Shown: positions 41,498 to 49,686, counted from the first letter of the stretch. The stretch: DNA of 64,000 nt from Limnobacter sp. 130 (GCF_902506325.1 NZ_LR732328.1:623882-687881); one strand, 5' to 3'. Made by a program: numbers and translations. The notes: generated by a model not told the origin, from the letters alone.

Positions 41498-42844
41498 ATG
41501 GTCGGCTCCACTAAAAACACCCCATTTCGAAAGCCAGTTAAACGGCGCGAAACCAAGGTAGAGCGCCAGGGCGCCCAATCGCGTTATGGCCTGGTTAGCA
41601 CCGTGGCCCAGTTGATTGATTTGCTGGCCCAGTTCGAAGGCCCGGCAGACGCGGCAATCTCCCGGTTTTTCAAAGACCATCCCGAGCTGGGTGGGCGAGA
41701 TCGCCCCATGGTGGCGGAGGCTGTGTACTGCTGGTTGCGCTATCGCTACAGAATTAACCACTTGGCACAGTCGGGCGAGGGTCCTTCTGTGGTTCGCCAA
41801 GCCAAGCTGGCCTTGTTGTGGTCGGGCGCGCCTGAGCAAATCTGGTCGGCCGGCAAGCAAGCCGACAATGAGTGGCTAAGCCGAGTCATCAATATTTCAG
41901 CCGATGACCTGGGTGTTGAAGCCCGCACCTGTTTGCCTGAGTGGTTTTACACCAAGCTGGCTGAGCAATTCGGGCAGGACAGGGCGGAGTCGTTCTCGCA
42001 GGCAGTGTTGAGTGCTGCTCCACTGGATTTGCGCGTGAATACTGTGAAGGCCAGCACCACCGATTTGCTGGCGGCATTGACCAATATGGGTATTCAAGTG
42101 AACCCGATTGAAGGTTTGCCGGAAGGTTTGCGCGCTGTGGGCAAGCCTATCGTGGGCAAAACGGAAGTGTTCCAAGAGGGTTATTTCGAGGTGCAAGACG
42201 CTGGCAGCCAGTGGGTTAGCCGCCTTGTGGCCCCGCGCCGCGGCGATTTGGTGGTTGATTTTTGCGCAGGTGCTGGCGGTAAAACCCTGGCCATTGGTGC
42301 GCAAATGAAAAATACTGGCCGTATTGTTGCGCTGGATACTTCAGAGAAGCGTTTGGTGAAGTTCAAGCCCCGCGCGGCACGCTCTGGATTGAGCAACTTT
42401 TACACCATGGTCATCAACGACGAAGCTGACCCGCGACTGAACAAGTATTTTGGCAAGGCAGACCGTGTGGTCACCGATGTGCCTTGCAGCGGCATGGGAA
42501 CCTTACGGCGTAACCCGGATCTTAAGTTTAGACAGAACTTGCAGAGTCTGGCAGAATTGACCGCGAAGCAAAAATCCATCATCGAGCATGCAGCCAAATT
42601 GGTAAAGCCCGATGGTCGGCTTGTTTACATCACATGCAGTGTACTTCGCGATGAGAACGAAGACATTGTCAATGCGTTCCTGGAAAGTCATCCGGAATTC
42701 CGGCTTCGCCGCTGGACTGAAGTGTTGAACCCTGGAGAACGGCCTGTCAAGGCGAACACGACTGACGACATGCTTCGATTGTGGCCAGAGGATGGAGAAT
42801 CTGACGGCTTCTTTGCAGCAGTGTTACAACGGTCCAAAGCCTGA
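41498..42844 (+). CDS. RsmB/NOP-family RNA m5C methyltransferase
   Basis: A 448-residue methyltransferase. A basic N-terminus precedes a NusB-like RNA-binding part (about 25-150); the SAM-binding motif is DFCAGAGGKTLAIGAQM, and the two catalytic cysteines lie in DVPCSGMGTLRRNPDLKF and YITCSVLRDENEDIV. This is the pattern of 16S rRNA cytosine-C5 methyltransferases, so m5C967-type activity (RsmB) is likely, but other NOP members cannot be excluded. It follows purN by 17 bp and probably shares its transcript. Confidence 0.85.
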   Translation: MVGSTKNTPFRKPVKRRETKVERQGAQSRYGLVSTVAQLIDLLAQFEGPADAAISRFFKDHPELGGRDRPMVAEAVYCWLRYRYRINHLAQSGEGPSVVRQAKLALLWSGAPEQIWSAGKQADNEWLSRVINISADDLGVEARTCLPEWFYTKLAEQFGQDRAESFSQAVLSAAPLDLRVNTVKASTTDLLAALTNMGIQVNPIEGLPEGLRAVGKPIVGKTEVFQEGYFEVQDAGSQWVSRLVAPRRGDLVVDFCAGAGGKTLAIGAQMKNTGRIVALDTSEKRLVKFKPRAARSGLSNFYTMVINDEADPRLNKYFGKADRVVTDVPCSGMGTLRRNPDLKFRQNLQSLAELTAKQKSIIEHAAKLVKPDGRLVYITCSVLRDENEDIVNAFLESHPEFRLRRWTEVLNPGERPVKANTTDDMLRLWPEDGESDGFFAAVLQRSKA

Positions 42845-42878
42845 ACTGAATATAAATTCCAAATCTGTTCCGACTTTA

Positions 42879-42896
42879 AAAGTACACTTGTACACT
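42879..42896. promoter_or_regulatory. 18-bp palindrome, candidate FabR/DesT-type operator
   Basis: AAAGTACA-CT-TGTACACT is an 8+2+8 palindrome with 6 of 8 pairs matching, 80 bp upstream of the desaturase start. TetR-family regulators of unsaturated fatty-acid genes (FabR, DesT) use 18-bp sites of this architecture. A possible -10 (TATAAA) lies at 42851-42856, which would put the site just downstream of transcription start. Confidence 0.4.
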
Positions 42897-42976
42897 GAAA
42901 ATATGATGCGGCTCCTTCAGAAGCAAATTGAGATGGCCGTAACCTTTGAAATACGACCTGTTGAGAGTTAGTGAAT

Positions 42977-44170
42977 ATGATTGAATTTTTGACCTCGGGT
43001 ATTACCGGTGCCAGCATTGGCCAAATGGTGATTTACACCCTGATCGTGACCCACATCACCATTGTGGCGGTAACCGTGTACCTGCATCGTTGCCAGGCCC
43101 ACCGTGCCTTGGAAGTGCACCCAGCTCTGGCGCATTTTTTCCGCGCCTGGTTGTGGTTGACCACCGGCATGAGCACCCGCGCATGGGCGGCCATTCACCG
43201 CAAGCACCACGCCAAGTGCGAAACACCCGATGACCCCCACAGCCCGCAAACCCGTGGCTTGAAAACTGTATTCTGGCGCGGTGCCGAGCTATACCGTAGT
43301 GAATCCAAGAACACTGAAACCCTGGCCAAATACAGCCACGGTACACCGAGCGACTTTTTGGAGTTTCAGGTGTACGAGCGTTTCCCGTGGCAAGGCGTGG
43401 GCTTTACCTTGGTGCTCAGTTTTATCCTGTTTGGTTTTCCTGGTGTAAGTATTTGGGCGATTCAAATGTTGTGGATCCCTGTGCTGGCCGCTGGCGTTAT
43501 CAACGGCATTGGTCACTATTGGGGTTACCGCAATTTCGATTGCCCTGACGCAAGCCGCAATATTTCACCCTTCGGTATCCTGATCGGTGGTGAAGAGTTG
43601 CACAACAACCACCACACGCACGCCACTTCAGCCAAGTTGAGCAACAAGTGGTACGAGTTCGACATTGGCTGGATGTACATCAAGATTTTCAGCTTCCTTG
43701 GCCTGGCCAAGGTGAAAAAAGTGGCTGAGTCACCCAAGTTTTCTTCTGAAAGCAAGCCGGTGCTTAGTTTGGTCACTGTTCAGGCAGTTGTGAATCACCG
43801 CTACGATGTGATGGCGCGTTATGCCAGTTCCATGCGCAAGGCTTTCCGTTCGGAAGTGGCTGCATTGAAGCAAAAAGCAGCCAATGCACAAGAGCGTAAG
43901 GTGTTGTCCAAGGGCACCAAGCTGTTGTCGATCGACGAGAGCAAGCTGTGCGATGTGCAGCGTGCCGAATTGGCCCAGCTGTGCGCTCAATCCAAGATGA
44001 TCAACACTTTGGTTGAAATGCGCGCAGAGCTTCGCCAGATTTGGGAGAAAACCAACTTGAGCCGTGAGCAAATGTTGGTTCAGTTGCAAGCCTGGTGTGA
44101 GCGTGCTGAGCAAAGCGGTATTCGCTGGCTGGAAGACATGTCGATCCGGATTCGTCGCTACGCAGCGTAA
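42977..44170 (+). CDS. Membrane fatty-acid (acyl-CoA-type) desaturase
   Basis: A 397-residue membrane di-iron desaturase. Three histidine boxes are intact: HRCQAHR, HRKHH and HNNHHTH. Hydrophobic stretches before and after the second box form the membrane-embedded hairpins. Enzymes of this type introduce a cis double bond, usually delta-9, into acyl chains. The C-terminal 110 residues are a charged, soluble extension unusual for the core family, with KAFRSEVAALKQKAANAQ suggesting a coiled coil. I use ATG 42977, 9 nt after GAGAG; a GTG at 42971 would be only 3 nt away. A terminator follows. Confidence 0.88.
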   Translation: MIEFLTSGITGASIGQMVIYTLIVTHITIVAVTVYLHRCQAHRALEVHPALAHFFRAWLWLTTGMSTRAWAAIHRKHHAKCETPDDPHSPQTRGLKTVFWRGAELYRSESKNTETLAKYSHGTPSDFLEFQVYERFPWQGVGFTLVLSFILFGFPGVSIWAIQMLWIPVLAAGVINGIGHYWGYRNFDCPDASRNISPFGILIGGEELHNNHHTHATSAKLSNKWYEFDIGWMYIKIFSFLGLAKVKKVAESPKFSSESKPVLSLVTVQAVVNHRYDVMARYASSMRKAFRSEVAALKQKAANAQERKVLSKGTKLLSIDESKLCDVQRAELAQLCAQSKMINTLVEMRAELRQIWEKTNLSREQMLVQLQAWCERAEQSGIRWLEDMSIRIRRYAA

Positions 44171-44191
44171 TTTGGAAGTTGTTTGATTTGT

Positions 44192-44226
44192 GAAAGCCGC
44201 TGGTGAGAATCAGCGGCTTTTTTGTT
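44192..44226 (+). terminator. Terminator of the desaturase gene
   Basis: AAAGCCGCTG pairs with CAGCGGCTTT across a short loop and is followed by a T-run ending near 44226. It starts 22 bp after the desaturase stop. Confidence 0.88.
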
Positions 44227-44298
44227 TTGGCATCAGCGCTGTGATCGTTTTGGGTGCTACATCATCTTGCCTATGCAAGGCTTCTTTACCGGTTCAAT

Positions 44299-44503
44299 GA
44301 TTCTGGCTTGGGGCATGCGAAACGCCAAAGCGTCTTCGCATCGATTGCTTGCGCAATCGCCCCGCGCTGCGAATCAACCGGGAAGCCTTTCAAATCCGGC
44401 AAGTCGATGCAGCACCCAAACCTTCCGCGCAGGATGCCAACTTGCGCCGGAGAAAAACGGTGATGTGCGCTGCGCCGAAGCCGCAAGCAATTGCGAAGTT
44501 CGC
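44299..44503. repeat. Structured interspersed repeat, copy A
   Basis: GATTCTGGCT at 44299 opens a segment shared with 55194-55365. Hairpin 1 is 44315-44341 (ATGCGAA-ACGC, loop CAAA, GCGT, bulged C, TTCGCAT). Hairpin 2 is 44342-44359 (CGATTGC, loop TTGC, GCAATCG). GATTC (44299-44303) can pair with GAATC (44371-44375) to enclose both, and GGGGC/GCCCC and CCGGTT/AACCGG extend this in copy A. The segment ends with TGCGAAGTTCGCTTTG. The word TGCGAA or its complement recurs at 44316, 44335, 44368 and 44492. Confidence 0.6.
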
Positions 44504-44573
44504 TTTGCCGTCATTCCGCCTTAAAGAAAGTCTGCCCGTTTGAATTCATGCGTCAAGTTCGGCTGCAGGCCGA

Positions 44574-44610
44574 CACCGAGGTTCGGCCATCTGTTTTGCC
44601 GAACTCGGTG
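44574..44610. repeat. Strong hairpin (13 bp with one bulge)
   Basis: CACCGAG-GTTCGGC (44574-44587) pairs with GCCGAACTCGGTG (44598-44610) with a single bulged G and a 10-nt loop. No T-run follows on either strand. It is not present in repeat copy B, so it is treated as a separate structure. Confidence 0.5.
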
Positions 44611-44714
44611 AGTCAGTGTGAATTTCAAAAAGGGAAATACAGACTTTCAGGCGGAGGAGGGCATGCGACTTTGCAAATGCCTCAAACGATCTTGCAGGGG
44701 CGGAAGTTGGCAAC

Positions 44715-44747
44715 AAAAAACCCGCTCTGAATTTCAGTAGCGGGTTT
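44715..44747 (-). terminator. Terminator of rpmB-rpmG
   Basis: On the minus strand AAACCCGCT and AGCGGGTTT form the stem and a run of six Us follows (complement of 44715-44720). It lies 26 bp after the rpmG stop. Confidence 0.85.
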
Positions 44748-44773
44748 CTGTAGAAACAGCGAAGTAGGTTGAG

Positions 44774-44941
44774 TTACTTCAACTTGGTTTCTTTGTATGA
44801 CACATGCTTACGAACCACTGGATCGTATTTCATGATTTCAATTTTCTCGGGCTTCGTGCGCTTGTTCTTGGTCGTTGTATAGAAGTGACCAGTACCAGCG
44901 GAAGATTCGAGTTTGATTTTTTCGCGACCACCTTTAGCCAT
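44774..44941 (-). CDS. rpmG: 50S ribosomal protein L33
   Basis: A 55-residue basic protein, [20 protein letters not shown] at the start and [18 protein letters not shown] at the end, matching L33. It carries no cysteines, so it is the zinc-independent form, not the four-Cys form. The start was fixed at ATG 44941 from the conserved N-terminus. It lies 13 bp after rpmB; the rpmB-rpmG pair is conserved. L33 sits near the E site of the 50S subunit. Confidence 0.97.
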   Translation of the reverse strand: MAKGGREKIKLESSAGTGHFYTTTKNKRTKPEKIEIMKYDPVVRKHVSYKETKLK

Positions 44942-44954
44942 GATTTACTCCTGC

Positions 44955-45188
44955 TTAGATTTCGCCACGTGCACGAAGATCGGCCAGAACGGCATCAATG
45001 CCGTTTTTGTCGATAGTGCGCAGGGCGTTATTAGTTAGACGCAGGCGAACCCAGCGGTTTTCGCTTTCAACCCAGAACTTGCGTGACTGCAAGTTAGGCA
45101 GGAAACGACGTTTTGTTTTGTTGTTGGCATGGGAAACTTTGTTTCCAACCATCGGGCGCTTACCCGTTACTTGACATACGCGAGCCAT
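44955..45188 (-). CDS. rpmB: 50S ribosomal protein L28
   Basis: A 77-residue protein starting [20 protein letters not shown] and containing [20 protein letters not shown] and [16 protein letters not shown], diagnostic of L28. The N-terminal Cys is present, but the usual partner cysteines are not, as in other proteobacterial L28. Transcribed leftward with rpmG. The 136-bp gap upstream, before the radC stop, should carry its promoter. Confidence 0.97.
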   Translation of the reverse strand: MARVCQVTGKRPMVGNKVSHANNKTKRRFLPNLQSRKFWVESENRWVRLRLTNNALRTIDKNGIDAVLADLRARGEI

Positions 45189-45324
45189 GATGACCCCAAA
45201 AAATTCAGCAAATTAGTGTATCTGCAAAACCACACGGCATAAATTGAAAAGCCATGGATTTGCGGCGAAGTCCAAGATTGTAACCAATTACGATTGCTTT
45301 GCCCAGCCTTTTTTGCGGAAAAAA

Positions 45325-46008
45325 TCAAAAAGGTGGACGATTGTTGAGTCTGTAGGAATACCCACAGGTGGGACCGACAACCAAATGGTCCACCAAGTCT
45401 ATATCAACAAGGGCCAAAGCGGCGGAAAGCTCGCGTGTCAGGCGATCATCCGAGTTGCTCGGCGTACAGCAGTCGCTGGGGTGATTGTGGGCGATCATGA
45501 GACGCGGCGCATTGGTTTGTATGGCGAATTTAAGAACTTCACGCGGAAAAACAGCTGTTTTGTTGACAGTACCACTCGACAGTATTTTGTGGTCAAGCAC
45601 TTTGAGTTGGCTGTCCAGGGCAATGACCAAAAAGTTTTCAACGTCGCTTAGGCCGATTTGAGCCCGCACAAATTGTTCAAACTGGTCTGGTGTGCCCAGC
45701 GAGTTGGGTGTCTCGCGCAATTCATGATTCAGGCAGCGTTTCGCCATTTCAAGGCAGGCACGAAGTTGCGCATATTTGGCTTCGCCAAGGCCGCGAATTT
45801 GAACCCATTCTGCCAGCGAAACGCGATTCAGGTTTTGTAAGCCACCGAACTGCGTGATCATTTCGCGAGCCAGATCGACGGCGCTTTTACCTGGCAGGCC
45901 GGTGCGCAAAAAAATTGCCAGAAGTTCCGCGTCGGAGAGAGCCTGTGCCCCTTGTTTGATAAGCCGCTCGCGAGGACGATCGTGTTTGGGCCAGCTTTGA
46001 ATACTCAT
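45325..46008 (-). CDS. radC: RadC/JAB-domain protein
   Basis: A 227-residue protein with a helix-hairpin-helix N-terminal part (ALSDAELLAIFLRTGLPGK, VQIRGLGEAKYAQL) and a JAMM metalloprotease-like domain. The metal motif H-x-H-x7-S-x2-D is intact in HNHPSDCCTPSNSDD; the usual glycine after HNHPS is Asp here. RadC proteins were once linked to repair, but their function is not settled. It lies near rpmB as in many proteobacteria. A perfect 11-bp hairpin covers the region just upstream of its start. Confidence 0.9.
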   Translation of the reverse strand: MSIQSWPKHDRPRERLIKQGAQALSDAELLAIFLRTGLPGKSAVDLAREMITQFGGLQNLNRVSLAEWVQIRGLGEAKYAQLRACLEMAKRCLNHELRETPNSLGTPDQFEQFVRAQIGLSDVENFLVIALDSQLKVLDHKILSSGTVNKTAVFPREVLKFAIQTNAPRLMIAHNHPSDCCTPSNSDDRLTRELSAALALVDIDLVDHLVVGPTCGYSYRLNNRPPF

Positions 46009-46019
46009 CGGGAATTGAA

Positions 46020-46046
46020 CCTGAAAGCCATTGAGTGGCTTTCAGG
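46020..46046 (-). promoter_or_regulatory. Perfect 11-bp hairpin at the radC ribosome binding site
   Basis: CCTGAAAGCCA (46020-46030), loop TTGAG, TGGCTTTCAGG (46036-46046). On the radC strand it ends 11 nt before the ATG and contains the only AGG that could serve as a Shine-Dalgarno element. No U-run follows. It lies between gloA and radC, both on the minus strand. Confidence 0.5.
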
Positions 46047-46081
46047 AAGGGCAAGTTCACACTGTGCGACTGAATTTTAAT

Positions 46082-46621
46082 TCAGGATTTTCCCAAGGCG
46101 TGAAGCAACGAAGGTTGCACGATCTCGATCCAGTAGCCATCTGGGTCTTTGATGAATGCGACATTTTTCATCTTGCCTTGATCAGGGCGCTTCACATAGT
46201 TGACCTCGTTCTCGTCAAACCAGCGCACTGCTGCTGCCAGATCGGGGACCGAAAAACAAATGTGTCCAAATCCTTGTGGTTGCTGATTCCCATCGTGATA
46301 TTTGAACTCGGGGTCGTTCTCGGTGCCCCAGTTGTGAGTTAACTCCAGAATGCCTCGCTGGCTGAATGTCCAGGCTGTTCGCTGGCCTTCTTCTTCGGGC
46401 ACTTCGTCTTGCTCATCGATTCGGGCTAAAAAATAAAGGGAAAACTTCATTTCCGGGAAATCGAGTTTTCGAAGCACTCGCATGCCCAAGACCCGGGTGT
46501 AAAAATCAAGCGAAACCGCGGGGTCTTTCACACGCAACATGCTGTGGTTCAAAACGAAACCTTGGGTGGCATCGGGTACTTTTGCACACGCCCCAGGGTG
46601 GTTCTCTGTGTTAAATGCCAT
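46082..46621 (-). CDS. gloA: Lactoylglutathione lyase (glyoxalase I)
   Basis: A 179-residue glyoxalase I that turns the methylglyoxal-glutathione adduct into S-lactoylglutathione. The N-terminal half has FVLNHSMLRVKDPAVSLDFY and ILELTHNWGTENDP (metal-ligand region); the C-terminal half has QGFGHICFSVPDL and FIKDPDGYWIEIVQP with the catalytic Glu. The length and the insert around EVPEEEGQRTAW match the longer, zinc-type class. I use ATG 46621 with AAGGAG 10 nt upstream rather than the longer frame to 46651. Confidence 0.93.
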   Translation of the reverse strand: MAFNTENHPGACAKVPDATQGFVLNHSMLRVKDPAVSLDFYTRVLGMRVLRKLDFPEMKFSLYFLARIDEQDEVPEEEGQRTAWTFSQRGILELTHNWGTENDPEFKYHDGNQQPQGFGHICFSVPDLAAAVRWFDENEVNYVKRPDQGKMKNVAFIKDPDGYWIEIVQPSLLHALGKS

Positions 46622-46803
46622 GGCGTTTAAACTCCTTTGTTCGTTCTTCAATGCATTTTTAAATTCGGATATTTAAGTTTTACCTTCATGTTATTACCAC
46701 AATGTGAGGACGAACTCGAACCATTCGCGCCAGTCTATGACTGCTTGAGCGCTTTCAAAGGCGTAGAATAGAGGCGTTTTTGAAATGATTTCAGGATGTT
46801 GAA

Positions 46804-47268
46804 ATGACTGATGCAGTACAGCCCAAGCCCGTGGTGAATGAATCTTCATTCGTGACCTTGCATTACCGTATTCGCCTGGCTGAGAGCCAGCAGGTAATTG
46901 TGTCCACTTTTGAGGACAAACCCGCGACCTTGAGCATTGGCGCTGGCCAGTTGGCCGAGGGGTTGGAGCGTTGCCTGTTTGGCATGCAGGCAGGTCAACG
47001 TGACATATTTACCTTGCCTGCTGGCAGCGGTTATGGCGACACCAATCCCGATTTGTATCGCCCGGTGAGCAAAGCCTTGTTGTCCAAGTACGCAGAGGAA
47101 GGGACAAAGTTTGAGCCGGGCGAATTTGTGCATTTTCCTGCCCCCGATGGTGGCCAGTTTGCAGGCACGGTGGTGGAGGAGCGTGAAGACGATATTTTGT
47201 TTGACTTTAACCACCCCCTGGCCGGCAAGGCGCTGACATTCGAAGTGCAGTTGATCGGGGTGCTGTGA
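46804..47268 (+). CDS. fkpB: FKBP-type peptidyl-prolyl isomerase (SlpA/FkpB-like)
   Basis: A 154-residue FKBP of the SlyD/SlpA type. It has [20 protein letters not shown], then [36 protein letters not shown], an inserted-flap region and [19 protein letters not shown], the conserved C-terminus of this subgroup. It should catalyse proline isomerisation and act as a chaperone. It lies 7 bp before ispH; the fkpB-ispH pair is widely conserved in proteobacteria, though the functional link is unclear. Confidence 0.93.
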   Translation: MTDAVQPKPVVNESSFVTLHYRIRLAESQQVIVSTFEDKPATLSIGAGQLAEGLERCLFGMQAGQRDIFTLPAGSGYGDTNPDLYRPVSKALLSKYAEEGTKFEPGEFVHFPAPDGGQFAGTVVEEREDDILFDFNHPLAGKALTFEVQLIGVL

Positions 47269-47275
47269 GGTGAGT

Positions 47276-48205
47276 ATGGAAATTAGCCTGGCCCAACCAC
47301 GTGGTTTTTGCGCGGGTGTTGACCGCGCCATTGAAATTGTGGAACGCGCGCTGCAGCAGTTTGGCTCGCCGATTTATGTGAAGCATGAAATTGTTCACAA
47401 CAAAACTGTGGTCGAGGATTTGCGTGGCAAGGGTGCAATTTTTGTCGATGAACTTGAAGATGTCCCCACAGGTTCCACCGTGGTGTTTTCTGCCCATGGC
47501 GTGTCGCAAGACGTGCGCAGCCAGGCTGAAAGCCTGGGATTGAAGGTGTTTGATGCCACTTGCCCGCTGGTCACCAAGGTGCATGTGGAAGTGAGCAAAA
47601 TGCGTGCTCAGGGTTGTGAAATCATCATGATTGGTCACGAGGGCCACCCTGAGGTGGAAGGCACCATGGGGCAGGTCAACGACGGTATTTACCTGGTTGA
47701 AACCGAAGAGGACGTCGCCCGGCTTGCCATTGCTGCAGGCACACCGCTGGCGTTTGTGACCCAAACCACATTGAGTGTGGACGATGCGTCCAAAGTAATC
47801 GCAGCGCTGAAAGCCAAATTTCCAGACATTCGGGAGCCCAAAAAAGCCGATATTTGTTATGCAACCCAAAACCGGCAGGATGCGGTGAAGTTCATGGCGC
47901 GCCAGGTGCAGTTGGTGTTGGTGGTGGGTAGCCCCAGCAGCTCGAATTCCAACCGTTTGCGTGAAGTGGCCGAGAAGTTGGGTGTGCCTGCCAAGTTGAT
48001 TGAAAACGCAGACAGCCTTGAGCAAACCTGGTTCGAGGGTGTAAAGCACATTGGTTTGACTGCGGGTGCTTCTGCGCCCGAGCACCTGGTTCAAGGTGTG
48101 GTGAAGCGCCTGAAGGAGTGGGGCGCTTTGTCAGTGCGCAATCTGGAAGGCGTGGAAGAAAATATTGCTTTCCCCATGCCGAAAGGTTTGAATCCGCGGG
48201 TTTGA
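47276..48205 (+). CDS. ispH: 4-hydroxy-3-methylbut-2-enyl diphosphate reductase
   Basis: A 309-residue iron-sulfur enzyme, the last MEP-pathway step, making IPP and DMAPP. The three cluster cysteines lie in [22 protein letters not shown] and [21 protein letters not shown] and [16 protein letters not shown] are also conserved. I start at ATG 47276, with GAGG 5 nt upstream; a GTG at 47270 is an alternative. With dxs and ispA at 16-18 kb it belongs to the same pathway. Confidence 0.97.
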   Translation: MEISLAQPRGFCAGVDRAIEIVERALQQFGSPIYVKHEIVHNKTVVEDLRGKGAIFVDELEDVPTGSTVVFSAHGVSQDVRSQAESLGLKVFDATCPLVTKVHVEVSKMRAQGCEIIMIGHEGHPEVEGTMGQVNDGIYLVETEEDVARLAIAAGTPLAFVTQTTLSVDDASKVIAALKAKFPDIREPKKADICYATQNRQDAVKFMARQVQLVLVVGSPSSSNSNRLREVAEKLGVPAKLIENADSLEQTWFEGVKHIGLTAGASAPEHLVQGVVKRLKEWGALSVRNLEGVEENIAFPMPKGLNPRV

Positions 48206-48223
48206 ACCCCAAGGTTTGATTAA

Positions 48224-49519
48224 TCAGCCCGGAGTTTTCGGGGTGGCCAACACCTGGTCCACCCTGTTGCGGTCTACGTCGACCACTTCAAATCGCCAGT
48301 CGTTCCAGTCGAATTTCTCGGTCTTCTTGGGTATGCGCCCAAGTGAGGCCAACACGAACCCGCCCACGGTGTGAAAGTTGCCCAAGTCTTCTTGGGGCAG
48401 GTCGCGAATACCCAGTTTGATTTTCATTTCGTCGATGGGCAGCAGGCCGTCCAGCAGCCACGAACCATCTTCGCGCTTCACTGCCAGTGCTTCTTCGGGG
48501 GTGTCCATCATCGGCATCATGTCGCCCACCACGCTAGACAACACATCGTCGATGGTCACAATGCCTTCGGTCATGCCGAATTCGCTCACCACAAATGCGA
48601 AGGTGTTTTTCTGTTGCCGGAAGGTGCGTAGCAAATCAACCAGTGTGAGTGAGGCGGGTACGAACAAGGCGTTTTGCAGGGGTATTTCTGCAAAGTCGAT
48701 GTCGCCTTCCATGGCGGCCTGAAGAATGTCGTGGCTTTCGGCCACGCCAATGACTTGCTGCAAACTGCCTTTGCAAATCGGCAGCATGGAGTGGGGGGCT
48801 TCTCGCAACAACCGCAGGTTGTCTTCACGCGGTGCATGCAAATCAATGTAGGCAATGTCGCTGACCGGGGTCATGACCGAGGCCAACCGCCGGTCTTCAA
48901 GGCGCAGCACATTGCTCATCAAATGGCGTTCTTCCGGGGCCAGCATGCCGGTTTTTGCACCTTCATCCAGAAATGCCTGAATTTCCTCGATGGTGCTGAC
49001 TGCGGGAGCAGCCTTGAAGGGAATAAAGCTGAGTACCAGATCGGAGCCTTTGGACAACAGCGCAATGGCCGGGCTGAGTACTTTCAGAAACGCTGACATG
49101 AAGGGTGCGCAAAAGGCGGCTACTTTTTCCGGGTTGGCAATGGCCAGCCGTTTGGGAACAATTTCACCAAAAATGATCGAGAAGCCGGTGACCAAGGCGA
49201 TGGTGACTGTGAAAGAAATGGCATCGGCCCAATCGGTCAGTGTCGGGAAGTACTGGTCAATGAAATGCTGAAAGGTGGCTGTTAGGGCGGATTCGCCATA
49301 AATACCCATGAGTAATGCGGCTGCAGTGATACCGGTTTGTGTGGCGGCCAGCAGGCGACTGGGGTTGTCCATAATTTGCAAGGCAATGCGTGCTTTTGGG
49401 TTGCCTGCGTCGGCCATGGTTTGCAGCTTGGACCGGCGGCTAGAGGCCAGCGCCATTTCCGAGAGGGCAAAAAAGCCGGAAACCAAAATCAAAAGGACCA
49501 AAATCCAGAAGGCATTCAT
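48224..49519 (-). CDS. CNNM/HlyC-CorC family membrane protein with CBS domains
   Basis: A 431-residue protein. The N-terminal DUF21/CNNM domain has about four membrane segments (MNAFWILVLLILVSGFFALS, then EMALASSRRSKLQ and the conserved GFSIIFGEIVPKRLAIANPE). Two CBS domains follow (MTPVSDIAYIDLHAPRED region and LLRTFRQQKNTFAFVVSEFG), and a CorC-type C-terminal domain carries VGGFVLASLGRIP. Family members are linked to magnesium or cobalt efflux; calling it a haemolysin is historical. I use the Met at 49519 because the upstream extension is not membrane-like. Confidence 0.88.
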   Translation of the reverse strand: MNAFWILVLLILVSGFFALSEMALASSRRSKLQTMADAGNPKARIALQIMDNPSRLLAATQTGITAAALLMGIYGESALTATFQHFIDQYFPTLTDWADAISFTVTIALVTGFSIIFGEIVPKRLAIANPEKVAAFCAPFMSAFLKVLSPAIALLSKGSDLVLSFIPFKAAPAVSTIEEIQAFLDEGAKTGMLAPEERHLMSNVLRLEDRRLASVMTPVSDIAYIDLHAPREDNLRLLREAPHSMLPICKGSLQQVIGVAESHDILQAAMEGDIDFAEIPLQNALFVPASLTLVDLLRTFRQQKNTFAFVVSEFGMTEGIVTIDDVLSSVVGDMMPMMDTPEEALAVKREDGSWLLDGLLPIDEMKIKLGIRDLPQEDLGNFHTVGGFVLASLGRIPKKTEKFDWNDWRFEVVDVDRNRVDQVLATPKTPG

Positions 49520-49686
49520 GATGTGTGTTCTTGTTGTAGGTGTTGCTGCCGCGTTGTGCGGCCGTGTTTGCCAGTTTACCAAAGCCCGTGTCGCTTTGGC
49601 TTTTTGCTTGATTGGGTAAAACCGGGGGCTCGGTTACAATAACGGGCTAAGTTGTTTTGTCAGATGATTTTTTTGAAAGTATTGCC

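Larger units (their letters stand above)
44171..44773. other. 603-bp gene-free segment with repeats and hairpins
   Basis: This stretch separates the convergent desaturase and rpmG genes. It holds the desaturase terminator (44192-44226), a structured repeat (44299-44503) found again at 55.19-55.37 kb, a long-range dyad CCGGCAAGT (44396-44404) / ACTTGCGCCGG (44440-44450), a strong hairpin at 44574-44610, and the rpmG terminator (44715-44747). Several short open frames cross it, but none has a ribosome binding site together with recognisable protein features. Confidence 0.6.

Noticed and set aside
44222-44524. Open frames of 60-100 codons across the 44.2-44.7 kb gap
   Set aside because: They overlap each other in several frames, lack ribosome binding sites and protein motifs, and cross the palindromic repeat, which explains their length.
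44299-44610. Integron attC-like site
   Set aside because: The region is palindromic, but I found no RYYYAAC/GTTRRRY core pair, integrase or cassette array.
45307-45333. CCTTTTT/AAAAAGG stem at the radC 3' end
   Set aside because: The stem is almost entirely A-T pairs and overlaps the radC stop codon; too weak to call a terminator.
49579-49605. Terminator-like stem CCAAAGC/GCTTTGG plus T5 before trhO
   Set aside because: The shape is right, but no plus-strand gene precedes it and the real trhO start site is unknown, so neither terminator nor attenuator can be supported.
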